From positions 167,373 to 231,372 of the forward strand of contig AP018183.1 in the NCBI GenBank assembly GCA_002368155.1: a stretch of DNA of 64,000 bases, given 5' to 3'. Under the pieces are notes generated by a model that saw nothing but the letters and a program-made list of their open reading frames with translations, did not search any database and was not told the DNA's origin. The number at the start of each line of letters is the position of its first letter. Position 1 is the first letter of the stretch. A program made the translations under genes and the position numbers. Below, piece after piece: positions 33,062 to 41,532 of the stretch. The DNA is from Nostoc carneum NIES-2107 (GTDB lineage Bacteria > Cyanobacteriota > Cyanobacteriia > Cyanobacteriales > Nostocaceae).

Positions 33062-34492
33062 TTACAAATTTAAGCGCAAGTCTGTAACTTGTATTGAAGT
33101 AGAGATATTTAAGCTTAATTTCCTAAGAATATTTTTACGATATCTAGAAATAGTATTTAATTTAATACTAAGCTTTTCTGCAATTAAGGCATCATCATAA
33201 CCTTGTATGATTAAAGGTAATACTTCCAATTCTTTTTCCGTTAAGGAAACTGATACTAAATTACGTTTAAAGTTGTTATTAAAATTGTATATATTTTTCG
33301 TTTGAACGACAGCATCCACAATTGCTTTTTTATTACTTGTAACTTGTGCGATTTCTAGGAAACTATTTTTACTTATAAATTTACCTTGTAATACACTAAT
33401 AGCTGCTTTCATTCCTTGTGGATTCATTTCAAACATTGGTACGAAGCGAGCGATTTCTTCAGATGTGGTCTGTCTCCATAATTCATCTGGTACAGGATTA
33501 AGCCAAGCAAAATGACGTACTGAGCGATGTAACTGCTCAATCCACATCTTAGTCTTATTAATTCGCTCTTGATCAAAATTCCCTCGTGCTGCCCCAGCAT
33601 CACTTACAATTAATATCGCAGATTGTTTTTCAATCTCTCTCAGCAGATCAGAAATAGGTTTTGCATCAATCAATGCAGGATTTTGATACAAATATTGATC
33701 TGGATAATCATGGAAGTAAAATACATTAGTTGTTCTTAATTTTCCTCCACGTCGGGCTGTTTCTACTAACTGCCGCGATAAGTCATGGAATGGTACCATT
33801 GAGCCTTCTTGGTCAATTAGCAATATTAGATCACTTTGATTGATGCGTGGTGGTATAAGTACAGGTTGTAGATAATTTCCTTCTCGTCCAATTTTTGCTA
33901 CTGTTGCCTCAACATCTAATTCTGTAGCTGCTCCTTGACGTACAGAACGGCGCAAAGAACGCCAGCATTGTTTCATTTGTCGCTTAGAAACCGGAAAATA
34001 TTCGGTTAAAAGCATATAGCGAGCAAGCTTATTTTTTCTATCTTTAGGATTATTCTGCGAAACTTGCGCTGGTTGCACAGGTTGCATCGCAACAGAAAGA
34101 GTATTTTCTAAATTTTGTAACTGATTATCGCTTATATATTCTTGTGTTGCAGGTATCTCCTGTTGATACAATATATTGGTTTCATTAACCTTTGATGATT
34201 CTATATCTGGAGAATTTTCAGAAGTTTCTGGTATATTAATATTAGAATTTGTGGGTGCTGATTCAACCTGTTTCCACATTAACTCAAATAACCATCGAAT
34301 TAAGTAACTTTCTTCTTCAGTCTTTGCCCATAACATACAACAAAGCTGCTCTAGTTCTTGACGATTATTAATACCAAATCCACCTTCTAAACTACGCAAA
34401 AACACTAAATATTCTTCAACTCCTAATGGCAAGCCATGCCGTGAGCGGAGGCTATTAAAAATATCCAGCAGTGGGAGTTTTTCAAATTTCAT
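33062..34492 (-). CDS. vWA-like protein with C-terminal LuxR-type HTH
   Basis: The protein has 476 residues. The N-terminal helical region (LPLLDIFNSLRSRHGLPLGVEEYLVFLRSLEGGFG) is followed by a linker. A vWA-like fold (about 218-345) has strand 'DLILLIDQEGSM' in the MIDAS position, where DxSxS is degenerate, then 'TNVFYFHDYP' and 'SAILIVSDAGAARG'. The end (about 415-476: SLTEKELEVLPLIIQGYDDALIAEKLSIKLNTISRYRKNILRKL) is a LuxR/GerE HTH. The start overlaps the MoxR stop by 11 bp. MoxR partners with vWA proteins in chaperone-like complexes; the attached HTH is unusual. Confidence 0.78.
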   Translation of the reverse strand: MKFEKLPLLDIFNSLRSRHGLPLGVEEYLVFLRSLEGGFGINNRQELEQLCCMLWAKTEEESYLIRWLFELMWKQVESAPTNSNINIPETSENSPDIESSKVNETNILYQQEIPATQEYISDNQLQNLENTLSVAMQPVQPAQVSQNNPKDRKNKLARYMLLTEYFPVSKRQMKQCWRSLRRSVRQGAATELDVEATVAKIGREGNYLQPVLIPPRINQSDLILLIDQEGSMVPFHDLSRQLVETARRGGKLRTTNVFYFHDYPDQYLYQNPALIDAKPISDLLREIEKQSAILIVSDAGAARGNFDQERINKTKMWIEQLHRSVRHFAWLNPVPDELWRQTTSEEIARFVPMFEMNPQGMKAAISVLQGKFISKNSFLEIAQVTSNKKAIVDAVVQTKNIYNFNNNFKRNLVSVSLTEKELEVLPLIIQGYDDALIAEKLSIKLNTISRYRKNILRKLSLNISTSIQVTDLRLNL

Positions 34493-35396
34493 ACTTTAAA
34501 TAACGCAGATGGTCTTCCCATTTTTTTAACAAAATTTCAGGAAAAGGTATTTCTCCTTCTAATTGTTTCATTACCTCATCTTTAGGAAACTGTCGCAAAA
34601 CTGCAAACCAGTCTAGCAATTCACTCGTACTAACCTTTTTACCAGCTTTTCCTTTTTCCATCTTCTGCCGCAGTTCGCTAAATCGCTGTACCGCAGCTTC
34701 TACTAAATCAGGGGAGGATACCGAAAAATGTGATTTGACAATATTAGTTAGCTGTGAATATGGAAATTCAATGTAATAAAACAAACATCGCCTTAAGAAA
34801 GCATCAGGTAAATCCTTTTCATCATTGCTGGTAACAAAGACAATGGGAGGATAAATTGCTTTGATTTCTTCCCCTGTTTCTTCAATTGTGAATCTTTGCT
34901 CATCTAACTCTCGCAACAAATCATTCGGAAAGTCAATATCAGCTTTATCAATTTCATCAATCAAAACTACAGTACGCTTTTCATTTTTAAAAGCACGTCC
35001 TAAAGGGCCTAGCTTGATGTAATTATTTAAATTTTCGACTTTGGAATTACTTGTTTCACCTATACGAGAAAGTTGAGCATCATGTAAACGAGCAACAGCA
35101 TCATAAGTGTAAAGTCCATCTCTCGCCCTAGTTGTTGATTTGATATACCAAGCTTCGTAGGGTAAATCTAATTCGTGAGCAACTGCTTGTGCCAAGGTGG
35201 TTTTACCGCATCCTGGTTCACCTTTGAGCAACAACGGGCGTTTTTCTAAAAATATGGCGAGATTAACAGCTTTGATGAGTTCTTGCGATGGTATGTATGG
35301 GGCTAATCCATACCTTTGGCAGTCTTCGGCTGAGATGGTCTTGCCAGCATAATATTGCTTGCCATTAGAGGTGAGTACACTTGCTAAATCAACCAT
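34482..35396 (-). CDS. MoxR-family AAA+ ATPase
   Basis: ATG at 35396 has a GGGAGGG ribosome site inside the end of the upstream gene (13-bp overlap), which favours it over ATG 35438. The product is 304 residues: Walker A 'LLKGEPGCGKTTLAQAVA' (residues 57-73), Walker B 'VVLIDEIDKAD' (about 143-153), sensor 1 'VFVTSNDEKDLPDAFLRRC' with the arginine finger. MoxR ATPases remodel or activate partners together with vWA proteins. Overlaps at both ends point to translational coupling with the EAD8 and vWA genes. Confidence 0.9.
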   Translation of the reverse strand: MVDLASVLTSNGKQYYAGKTISAEDCQRYGLAPYIPSQELIKAVNLAIFLEKRPLLLKGEPGCGKTTLAQAVAHELDLPYEAWYIKSTTRARDGLYTYDAVARLHDAQLSRIGETSNSKVENLNNYIKLGPLGRAFKNEKRTVVLIDEIDKADIDFPNDLLRELDEQRFTIEETGEEIKAIYPPIVFVTSNDEKDLPDAFLRRCLFYYIEFPYSQLTNIVKSHFSVSSPDLVEAAVQRFSELRQKMEKGKAGKKVSTSELLDWFAVLRQFPKDEVMKQLEGEIPFPEILLKKWEDHLRYLKYEI

Positions 35397-36463
35397 TTTG
35401 CTAACCCTCCCTCCCAGCTGTGACCGCAATGACAGCAAATTTCTTCATAAACAAATTCTGGGATACCATTTTCTGTTTTTTCTAACAATATTTTGGCTGT
35501 TAACCCAGTAGGTATTCGCAGACTCTCCATAGCCGTCACCATATCAATCCAATCGTCTAAAACATCCAGTGGAAAATGACTAGCAGGTGGTAAGTGTAGA
35601 GGGATACGGGGATACTCTGGCTCATCAAATTGCTTTGCTAAAAGAAGATTTGATTCACAAACACTGCCACTATTGTCTACTAGAAACATTAATAAATGTG
35701 TATTCTGTTGAGTAGCAAATGAACTTACTTGAACTTGTGCCAATAGCGGTTCCCAAAATTCTTGCAGCCATGCTGCTAGCACCTTTGGCGGCATATAATC
35801 CACAGTGGAAAATATCAAAATAACATCTTGAGTATAAAGCCGTTCACAAATTCTATGAGTAATTTCTTTTGGTTCTACATCTTTCGGTAAACGGAACCAA
35901 GATGCTAGTTGTCGCCATAGGTGAAGGGGACTTCTGCCTGCACCGTTATGACTTACGTCGATTTTAATTGGCGAAATATTTTTCCACTCCTGCTTCAACC
36001 GCAACAAACGATTTACTAAAAGTTGTTGCCCGCAATAAGGTTCACCGTGAACTAAAAAAGCAGCAGTTCGGTGTAACTCCATAACTTTTTTAACTAACCG
36101 TGCCTGCGATTTAAAATCCATTTGCAACAGTAAGTCAAATAGCAAGTGCGGTGGTGTTTGGAAACCCTGAAGCTCTGTAAGAACTTCATCAATCTGTATC
36201 TGGCTATCTACTCCGACATCCTTACGAATTTCTGTTAGTAAGGCACTAATAGCAGTTTTTCCAAGACTAATTTCGCCAAATTCGTGGAGTTTTTTTAGCA
36301 TATCCGTGATAAAAATATCCACGGTCATATCCCAGTCTAAGCGATTTAAAACAGGTGCATTAATTAACGCTCTGTTCAAATAGCCTCGACGCTCTTTTTT
36401 ATCTTCCATTAAGGGTCGGAGTAAAGGCAATAACTTGTGAATGATATCGCTACTTATTGCCAT
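35384..36463 (-). CDS. EAD8-like protein with degenerate P-loop (iSTAND-like)
   Basis: The protein has 359 residues. Residues 10-97 (LLRPLMEDKKERRGYLNRAL, then 'APVLNRLDWDMTVDIFITDML', then 'GKTAISALLTEIRKDVG') are clearly homologous to residues 60-150 of the NACHT protein, an effector-associated domain of the EAD8 type. The following NTPase-like region has 'FLVHGEPYCGQQLLVNRLL': the P-loop Lys is replaced by Gln (146), so nucleotide hydrolysis is unlikely. This matches the inactive-STAND adaptors described in conflict systems. A C-terminal 'ICCHCG' cysteine cluster may bind zinc. It starts 7 bp after the protease stop. Confidence 0.75.
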   Translation of the reverse strand: MAISSDIIHKLLPLLRPLMEDKKERRGYLNRALINAPVLNRLDWDMTVDIFITDMLKKLHEFGEISLGKTAISALLTEIRKDVGVDSQIQIDEVLTELQGFQTPPHLLFDLLLQMDFKSQARLVKKVMELHRTAAFLVHGEPYCGQQLLVNRLLRLKQEWKNISPIKIDVSHNGAGRSPLHLWRQLASWFRLPKDVEPKEITHRICERLYTQDVILIFSTVDYMPPKVLAAWLQEFWEPLLAQVQVSSFATQQNTHLLMFLVDNSGSVCESNLLLAKQFDEPEYPRIPLHLPPASHFPLDVLDDWIDMVTAMESLRIPTGLTAKILLEKTENGIPEFVYEEICCHCGHSWEGGLAKWLI

Positions 36464-36470
36464 CGCCTAA

Positions 36471-37532
36471 CTATCTCGATAAACAGTTATAAATCTCTGG
36501 TGCATTTTTCTGGAGGTCTTTTAACAAAGCGATCGCACTTGTTCCGGCATTGCATAGATATCTGCGTTGAGTATTTGGTTCTAGAAGCATTCCTCCGCTA
36601 TGGTGTATGCCAACTACTTGAAAATCATCATCGAATACAGGGGAACCAGATGAACCTGGTTCTGTACTGGTAGTATATTGTAATACGCTATTATCAGCGT
36701 AAGCAACAAAATTATTCTGAATCGAAATTTTTTTTATATGACCACCAGGATGTTGAATGATTGCCACACGGTCATCTCGCCGCATCAACTTACTTTTAAA
36801 AATTAAGGGTTTACCAAAGTCGGGTTTATCTTTTAGGGTAACTACGGTATAGTCCAGTTCTTCATTAGTGTAAAAAGTACCTCCACCTAAAGCTCCAATC
36901 GTCTGGCTAGGACATTGCTTACCGTTAACATCCAGTTGGTAATTAAAGCTATAATCACTTTTCTCTGCTATTTCTTGACTGTTAATAACATGATTATTCG
37001 TCATTAATAGCTCAGGTGCAATCATAAAACCTGTACCTAACCCGTCTGGGGTGGCGATACGGACTACTGCTTTTGATGCTTCCAGAGCCAGGTTTAAAAT
37101 GTAAATATCGCGTAATGTGTTTTCCCCAATAATTTTTTCCTTGATATCAGCCACACTGTCCATTCCCTTCCAATTGTTGATTCTACGGTTAGGACTGGCT
37201 GGAACATCAAGTGGGTATTTTTGAAACAGTTCTACAATAAAGTCTGTATCTTCATCCCCAGTAAAAGGCTGAATATAGTTGAGGAATACAGCCAAGGCTT
37301 CTTTATCGTAAGCAACTCGTCCAAATTGAGCCAAAAATCGCACAACTTCCACAGCGACACCCATCGGTGTGCCATCCAAATCTAACCTTCCTAGTATTAC
37401 ATCTGCTTGGGCTACACCTTGTAATGAGCCTGCAACTAAACGACGGCGATCGCGCACGTTGGCGAAGTCGGGTAAATTCTGAACAATACGGGTAAGCTGC
37501 TGGAAATCAGTTGTGGATAGCTGTATAGTCAC
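36471..37532 (-). CDS. EAD1-like domain + trypsin-like serine protease
   Basis: The protein has 353 residues. Residues 8-100 (LTRIVQNLPDFANVRDRRRLVAG, then 'LGRLDLDGTPMGVAVEVVRFLAQFG') form a death-like helical effector-associated domain of the EAD1 type. Residues 150-345 are a V8/trypsin-like protease with catalytic triad H181 (TNNHVI), D227 (ELDYTVV) and S297 (GSSGSPV). There is no signal peptide, so it acts in the cytosol. In such systems the protease is the effector, recruited through EAD contacts and released on sensing. A gap of 90 bp separates it from the NACHT gene. Confidence 0.87.
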   Translation of the reverse strand: MTIQLSTTDFQQLTRIVQNLPDFANVRDRRRLVAGSLQGVAQADVILGRLDLDGTPMGVAVEVVRFLAQFGRVAYDKEALAVFLNYIQPFTGDEDTDFIVELFQKYPLDVPASPNRRINNWKGMDSVADIKEKIIGENTLRDIYILNLALEASKAVVRIATPDGLGTGFMIAPELLMTNNHVINSQEIAEKSDYSFNYQLDVNGKQCPSQTIGALGGGTFYTNEELDYTVVTLKDKPDFGKPLIFKSKLMRRDDRVAIIQHPGGHIKKISIQNNFVAYADNSVLQYTTSTEPGSSGSPVFDDDFQVVGIHHSGGMLLEPNTQRRYLCNAGTSAIALLKDLQKNAPEIYNCLSR

Positions 37533-37622
37533 GGTTACTGCATTTTATAGAACGAACTACTAACACATTTAATTTAGCTTTATATATAAATGATTATATT
37601 CATCTTTAACATTTGCATTTTT

Positions 37623-40199
37623 CTATTTGACAATTGGTAGAAAAAATAATGTTTCAATCCTTAATTTGTCCTGGCTATTCATAGTACATTTAGTTAACCC
37701 ATTAATTAGAAGCCGTCCAACAGCATAGTATTTTTCAAATAATTCTTTATCTTCTGTACCAAACTGCCATTCATGCCCTAGATTCAAGTATTTTTTCATT
37801 ATTTGCTTTAAAGATAGAGTCCAAGATTCACCATGAGTTTTCCACCACTCTGAAAAACTTTCTTCTGAGTCATAGTTAAAACTTAATACCTGATGCCAGA
37901 GCCTTAGTATACCGCTATAAAAATCGATATAAACTACATTTTTGGCTGCAAGGATCTGACATGACTTAGCTACATTAGTGAATGCGTGACTGAATTGAAT
38001 CATTTGTTCTCGAAATCTTTTACTGAAAGGAATATAAGGAGTAAAAAGTCGAGAACATACAACCAACCAGTAAAGTGAATGTTCTAAAACAAATAATTGA
38101 TCCATTATATTGTTGCTGCCTTCGTTTAAAGCTATGTATAAATTAAGTGTAGAAATAAAATTACTATTTAAGACCAATGACTGGGAAATTTCGTAATTAT
38201 AAATTAAATCAAGATAAAAACCACGAGCTTGAATTTGCGAACAAAAATACAACTTAGAATTTGATTTATCTAACACCCACGCTAGAATCTTCTGTATTTT
38301 TTCATTGTTAGATACTAAAGAGTCCATTACTTCCTTGGCATTTAAAAGTAAAAGTTCTGGGTCTTTTACCATTTCAATACTTAGTAGAAAAACTTCTTTC
38401 CAATATGGATATATAATATATTCGCTCAAATTATTAAATTGTCTATTATCACAAAACCATTTTGCTACTAAATATTCTTGAAATGTTAAATGTGAAAATG
38501 ACCATACGTTATGCGAACGCTCAATTAATAAACCATGTTGAGACTCAATCGCCCGTAAAACTCTTTGACTATGCTTACGATCAACTCCCAAGAACGCTTC
38601 AATATACTCTTCTACCTCCTCCCCTTCAAACAGCACAAACTGCTGTTGTTTAAACCTTTTTACTGCCAAAGAACTTAAAAGCTCTAACTTCCGCTCCACT
38701 GACAAATCCCGATAAATATCATCTCGATAAATTCCTCTTTTTTCGTCCCATTGTTCCAAGAATAACTCCAAACCTTCCTTGTATAATTTGGAACGCTTCG
38801 AGTAAAATTTCCCTGTATGGTGGAATACAATACAAATCAAACTGAGTAAAATTGGCGTAATAGCTAATTCCTGAATTGGCTTGTTGTCTTCCCGAAATAA
38901 CTGTTCTAGAAGATCCTGAGTTTTCGTTTCTCGTTGTTTTGGGTCTACACACACCGCCCCAAACCATTTCGCTACGAATACTCTCACTTGCTCTTCATTA
39001 AAATCAGCCACTTCTACACACGTAAAACGTTGTGATTGCCAATTGAATAAATCGGACAGAGTTTGAGTGCGACAAGTCACAACTATCTGTACCTGGGGAT
39101 AAAAACGAGTAAACTGCTTGATTTCCTTAGTGATTTGCTTGCCAGTTTCCCCTGTAACTTCATCCAGTCCATCTAATAGGATTAATGCCTTACCCTGATT
39201 TAAGACGAATTTGACCTCTGTATTGCTTAATCCCCACAGTTTCCCTAAAAACTGCTCCAGGTTATAAGCATAAATCCTTCCATCATCTATAAAATATCGT
39301 ATTTGAATCAACACAGGAATTCGCTGTGCTTGTAACTTTCCAGCATTACATTCAGTTACGATTTTTTGCAGATATGTTGTCTTTCCCGAACCTGGTTTAC
39401 CCACTACCATTAAGTTAGTATTTCGCTCTAATAAAGATAAGCCTGGTATTCGCTCCTGTTTTTTGCCTGAACTAATCCGATCCAAGCTGCGGTAATTAGA
39501 ATTATTTTCTGTAAAATCTTGCCACAAATCATCAAGTTCTGATCTACGGTTACTGCTGACCTGATCTAAAATATTGACATCAACAAATAAATGAGACAAG
39601 GAAACACTACAGTTGACTGCCCAAAGGGGTATTTCTCCATACTGACTTTGAATATTATTATGCAATTGCTGACGCACTTTCTGCACTAGAATATCTATTG
39701 ATTTGCTATCAGTTTGTGGTAAAGATAGCGAACTTAGCTCAAGTAGAGGACGTAAATTATCAATCCGTTGCTGTACATCTGTACCTACTTGAGATCGCAC
39801 ATATTCCAACAATGCCCAAATAGCTGTTTTTCCTGGTGCTAATTCGCCATAATCTGCAAGCTTACACAACATATCAGGAATAAAATTAGCTACAGAACCA
39901 CTCCAGTTAATGTGTTGCAACACAGGTGCATCATTACCTAAAGCTAAAACTAAAAATGGGCGACGGCTTCTCTCATCTTCCAAAAAAAGACGCAATAAAT
40001 TTACTAACTCATTGATAGTTTTGGATTCTAGTTTGAGGTTTTGAATATTTTTAATATTGGAGTGCGCGTAGTAAATATTGTAGACATTTCCCCCCATTTG
40101 CCCAACAGTTACTGTATCAGCATTAATCAAACCACCAGCAAACTGTGCATTACGTAAGTCGTTGTTATTGACTTGCTTTGGTTCTTGTGAATCAGGCAT
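37623..40199 (-). CDS. NACHT NTPase with N-terminal EAD8-like domain
   Basis: The protein has 858 residues. The first 45 residues end in 'GGNVYNIYY', a tag-like segment often preceding EADs. The EAD8-like domain spans 60-150. A P-loop NACHT domain follows, with Walker A GKPGSGKTT (267-275) and Walker B 'ALILLDGLDEVTG' (338-350), then a winged-helix region ('LSFSHLTFQEYLVAKWF'-type motif near 580). The helical C-terminus has no recognised sensor repeat. It is the first gene of the operon and probably the sensor/switch, activated by an unknown trigger and signalling through EAD8 to the next proteins. Confidence 0.85.
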   Translation of the reverse strand: MPDSQEPKQVNNNDLRNAQFAGGLINADTVTVGQMGGNVYNIYYAHSNIKNIQNLKLESKTINELVNLLRLFLEDERSRRPFLVLALGNDAPVLQHINWSGSVANFIPDMLCKLADYGELAPGKTAIWALLEYVRSQVGTDVQQRIDNLRPLLELSSLSLPQTDSKSIDILVQKVRQQLHNNIQSQYGEIPLWAVNCSVSLSHLFVDVNILDQVSSNRRSELDDLWQDFTENNSNYRSLDRISSGKKQERIPGLSLLERNTNLMVVGKPGSGKTTYLQKIVTECNAGKLQAQRIPVLIQIRYFIDDGRIYAYNLEQFLGKLWGLSNTEVKFVLNQGKALILLDGLDEVTGETGKQITKEIKQFTRFYPQVQIVVTCRTQTLSDLFNWQSQRFTCVEVADFNEEQVRVFVAKWFGAVCVDPKQRETKTQDLLEQLFREDNKPIQELAITPILLSLICIVFHHTGKFYSKRSKLYKEGLELFLEQWDEKRGIYRDDIYRDLSVERKLELLSSLAVKRFKQQQFVLFEGEEVEEYIEAFLGVDRKHSQRVLRAIESQHGLLIERSHNVWSFSHLTFQEYLVAKWFCDNRQFNNLSEYIIYPYWKEVFLLSIEMVKDPELLLLNAKEVMDSLVSNNEKIQKILAWVLDKSNSKLYFCSQIQARGFYLDLIYNYEISQSLVLNSNFISTLNLYIALNEGSNNIMDQLFVLEHSLYWLVVCSRLFTPYIPFSKRFREQMIQFSHAFTNVAKSCQILAAKNVVYIDFYSGILRLWHQVLSFNYDSEESFSEWWKTHGESWTLSLKQIMKKYLNLGHEWQFGTEDKELFEKYYAVGRLLINGLTKCTMNSQDKLRIETLFFLPIVK

Positions 40200-40409
40200 G
40201 GGTTAAGTCTAGTAGTTTTTAAATTTTATGTTGTAAATATAGCTTTAACATTAGTATTTGATGATACTTTTTAACTTTGCAACTTAATTCAGTATCTAAA
40301 AAACTTATTTAGGTTTTTAGTTAAATGTATAGTAGCAATTATCTTATAATAGTGTTAACTACTTTGTAATAACAATTAATTTTGAATATAAAAGTGGCAA
40401 TCTTGAGAT
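40200..40409. promoter_or_regulatory. Divergent promoter region, conflict operon / XRE-GIY-YIG pair
   Basis: A 210-bp AT-rich region between the NACHT start (minus) and the XRE start (plus). It must hold the promoters for both operons. No exact -10/-35 pair is claimed. Confidence 0.45.
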
Positions 40410-40637
40410 ATGCCCATGAGAAACCGGATTAAGGAATTTGTTGATAGTAAAGGGATGAGTGTTTATCAGTTCTGGCAGGAAACTGGGATCAGCCGGACTA
40501 CTGCGTATAACTTGTACAATAATGCCTCTCAGTATCCTGCTAGAGATGTCATGAATGCAATTTGCACTCGGTACGGAGTACAACCAGCTATTTTGCTGAA
40601 ATGGATACCAGATGAGGACTTAAAGAATGGCAATTAA
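40410..40637 (+). CDS. XRE-family HTH protein
   Basis: This 75-residue single-domain HTH (IKEFVDSKGMSVYQFWQETGISRTTAYNLYNN, 'VMNAICTRYGVQPAILLKWIPDE') is typical of Cro/C1 regulators. It is divergent from the NACHT operon by 210 bp and overlaps the next gene by 11 bp. A role in repressing one or both operons is a reasonable inference. Confidence 0.8.
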   Translation: MPMRNRIKEFVDSKGMSVYQFWQETGISRTTAYNLYNNASQYPARDVMNAICTRYGVQPAILLKWIPDEDLKNGN

Positions 40638-41091
40638 TCCTGCAACTATAGATCTTCTTGCTTTGCCTTCAGTATCCCTACAGGAGCGATCACAGTTACC
40701 CAGCACACCTTGCATTTATTTTGCAATAGATTCTCAAGGTGTAATTCAATACATTGGCAGAACTGTTAATCTTCAAGGAAGATGGTTAAAACATCATCGC
40801 TACAAACAGTTAGCACAATCAAAAGATGTAAGGATTGCTTACTTGTCTATTGAACCTGATTTGTTGCCTGAAGTTGAACTTGCATTAATAGAATGGTTCA
40901 ATCCACAACTGAATCAGACTGAAGTAATAGCTGATAAAAAGCGAATGTCGCTTTATTTGGATGAGGCATTAAAGTCTGACTTGGAACGGTTAGCCAAGAT
41001 TCGGAAGCGTTCTCTATCAAATTTGATAGAAGTTATTTGCGAAGAAGAGCTAGAACGCGCTAGGAAGAGTGGAGAATTAAAGGATGCATGA
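40627..41091 (+). CDS. GIY-YIG nuclease domain with C-terminal RHH
   Basis: The protein has 154 residues. GIY-YIG signatures are 'PCIYFAIDSQGVIQYIGRT' (residues 27-45) followed by an Arg in 'GRWLKHHR' and a Glu in 'LLPEVELALIEWFNPQLNQ'. The C-terminal 45 residues (MSLYLDEALKSDLERLAKIRKRSLSNLIEVICEEEL) form a ribbon-helix-helix, a dimeric DNA-binding fold. It is translationally coupled to the XRE gene. A site-specific nicking or regulatory function is possible; no homing context is evident. Confidence 0.8.
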   Translation: MAINPATIDLLALPSVSLQERSQLPSTPCIYFAIDSQGVIQYIGRTVNLQGRWLKHHRYKQLAQSKDVRIAYLSIEPDLLPEVELALIEWFNPQLNQTEVIADKKRMSLYLDEALKSDLERLAKIRKRSLSNLIEVICEEELERARKSGELKDA

Positions 41092-41532
41092 CTTTAAGTC
41101 ATCAATCTTTACGCTGTAACTTCATTTCAGCAGCAGTAGAAACTGTAAATAGTAGGTCATATTTACATAAATTGAGGCAAACAGATACTAGATACTCTAA
41201 TGGAACCGACTTTGAGTAAATTAGAGCTAATTTCAGTATTAGTATGGTTAACACCTAATGAGGAGGCATTATAAGTCAATGAGCAGAAATATTTACCGTC
41301 ATTGCCAGCAAAATGACATTTAGCAGAGCAATATAAAATCCTTGTGATTGCTACCCTGCTGGAAGGCTCCGCCTACATTCTGCTCTCCTTCCCCTACAAA
41401 GACACTAGGCGAGCGGAAACGCTTGAGAGCGAACACTCCATTCGCACATTTGTGTAACTACTTAAGTATTTTTGTTCCTGCTCAAATTAACGTATCAATC
41501 TTGCCATCACTTGAGCTAGAAGAGGTGGATGA
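41092..41532. other. Intergenic, degraded, no gene seen
   Basis: About 440 bp. A stretch at 41355-41450 contains dispersed-repeat-like sequence (GGAAGGCTCCGCC, AGCGAACAC). A 96-codon plus-strand frame at 41348 overlaps the next gene in another frame and is not called. Confidence 0.45.
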
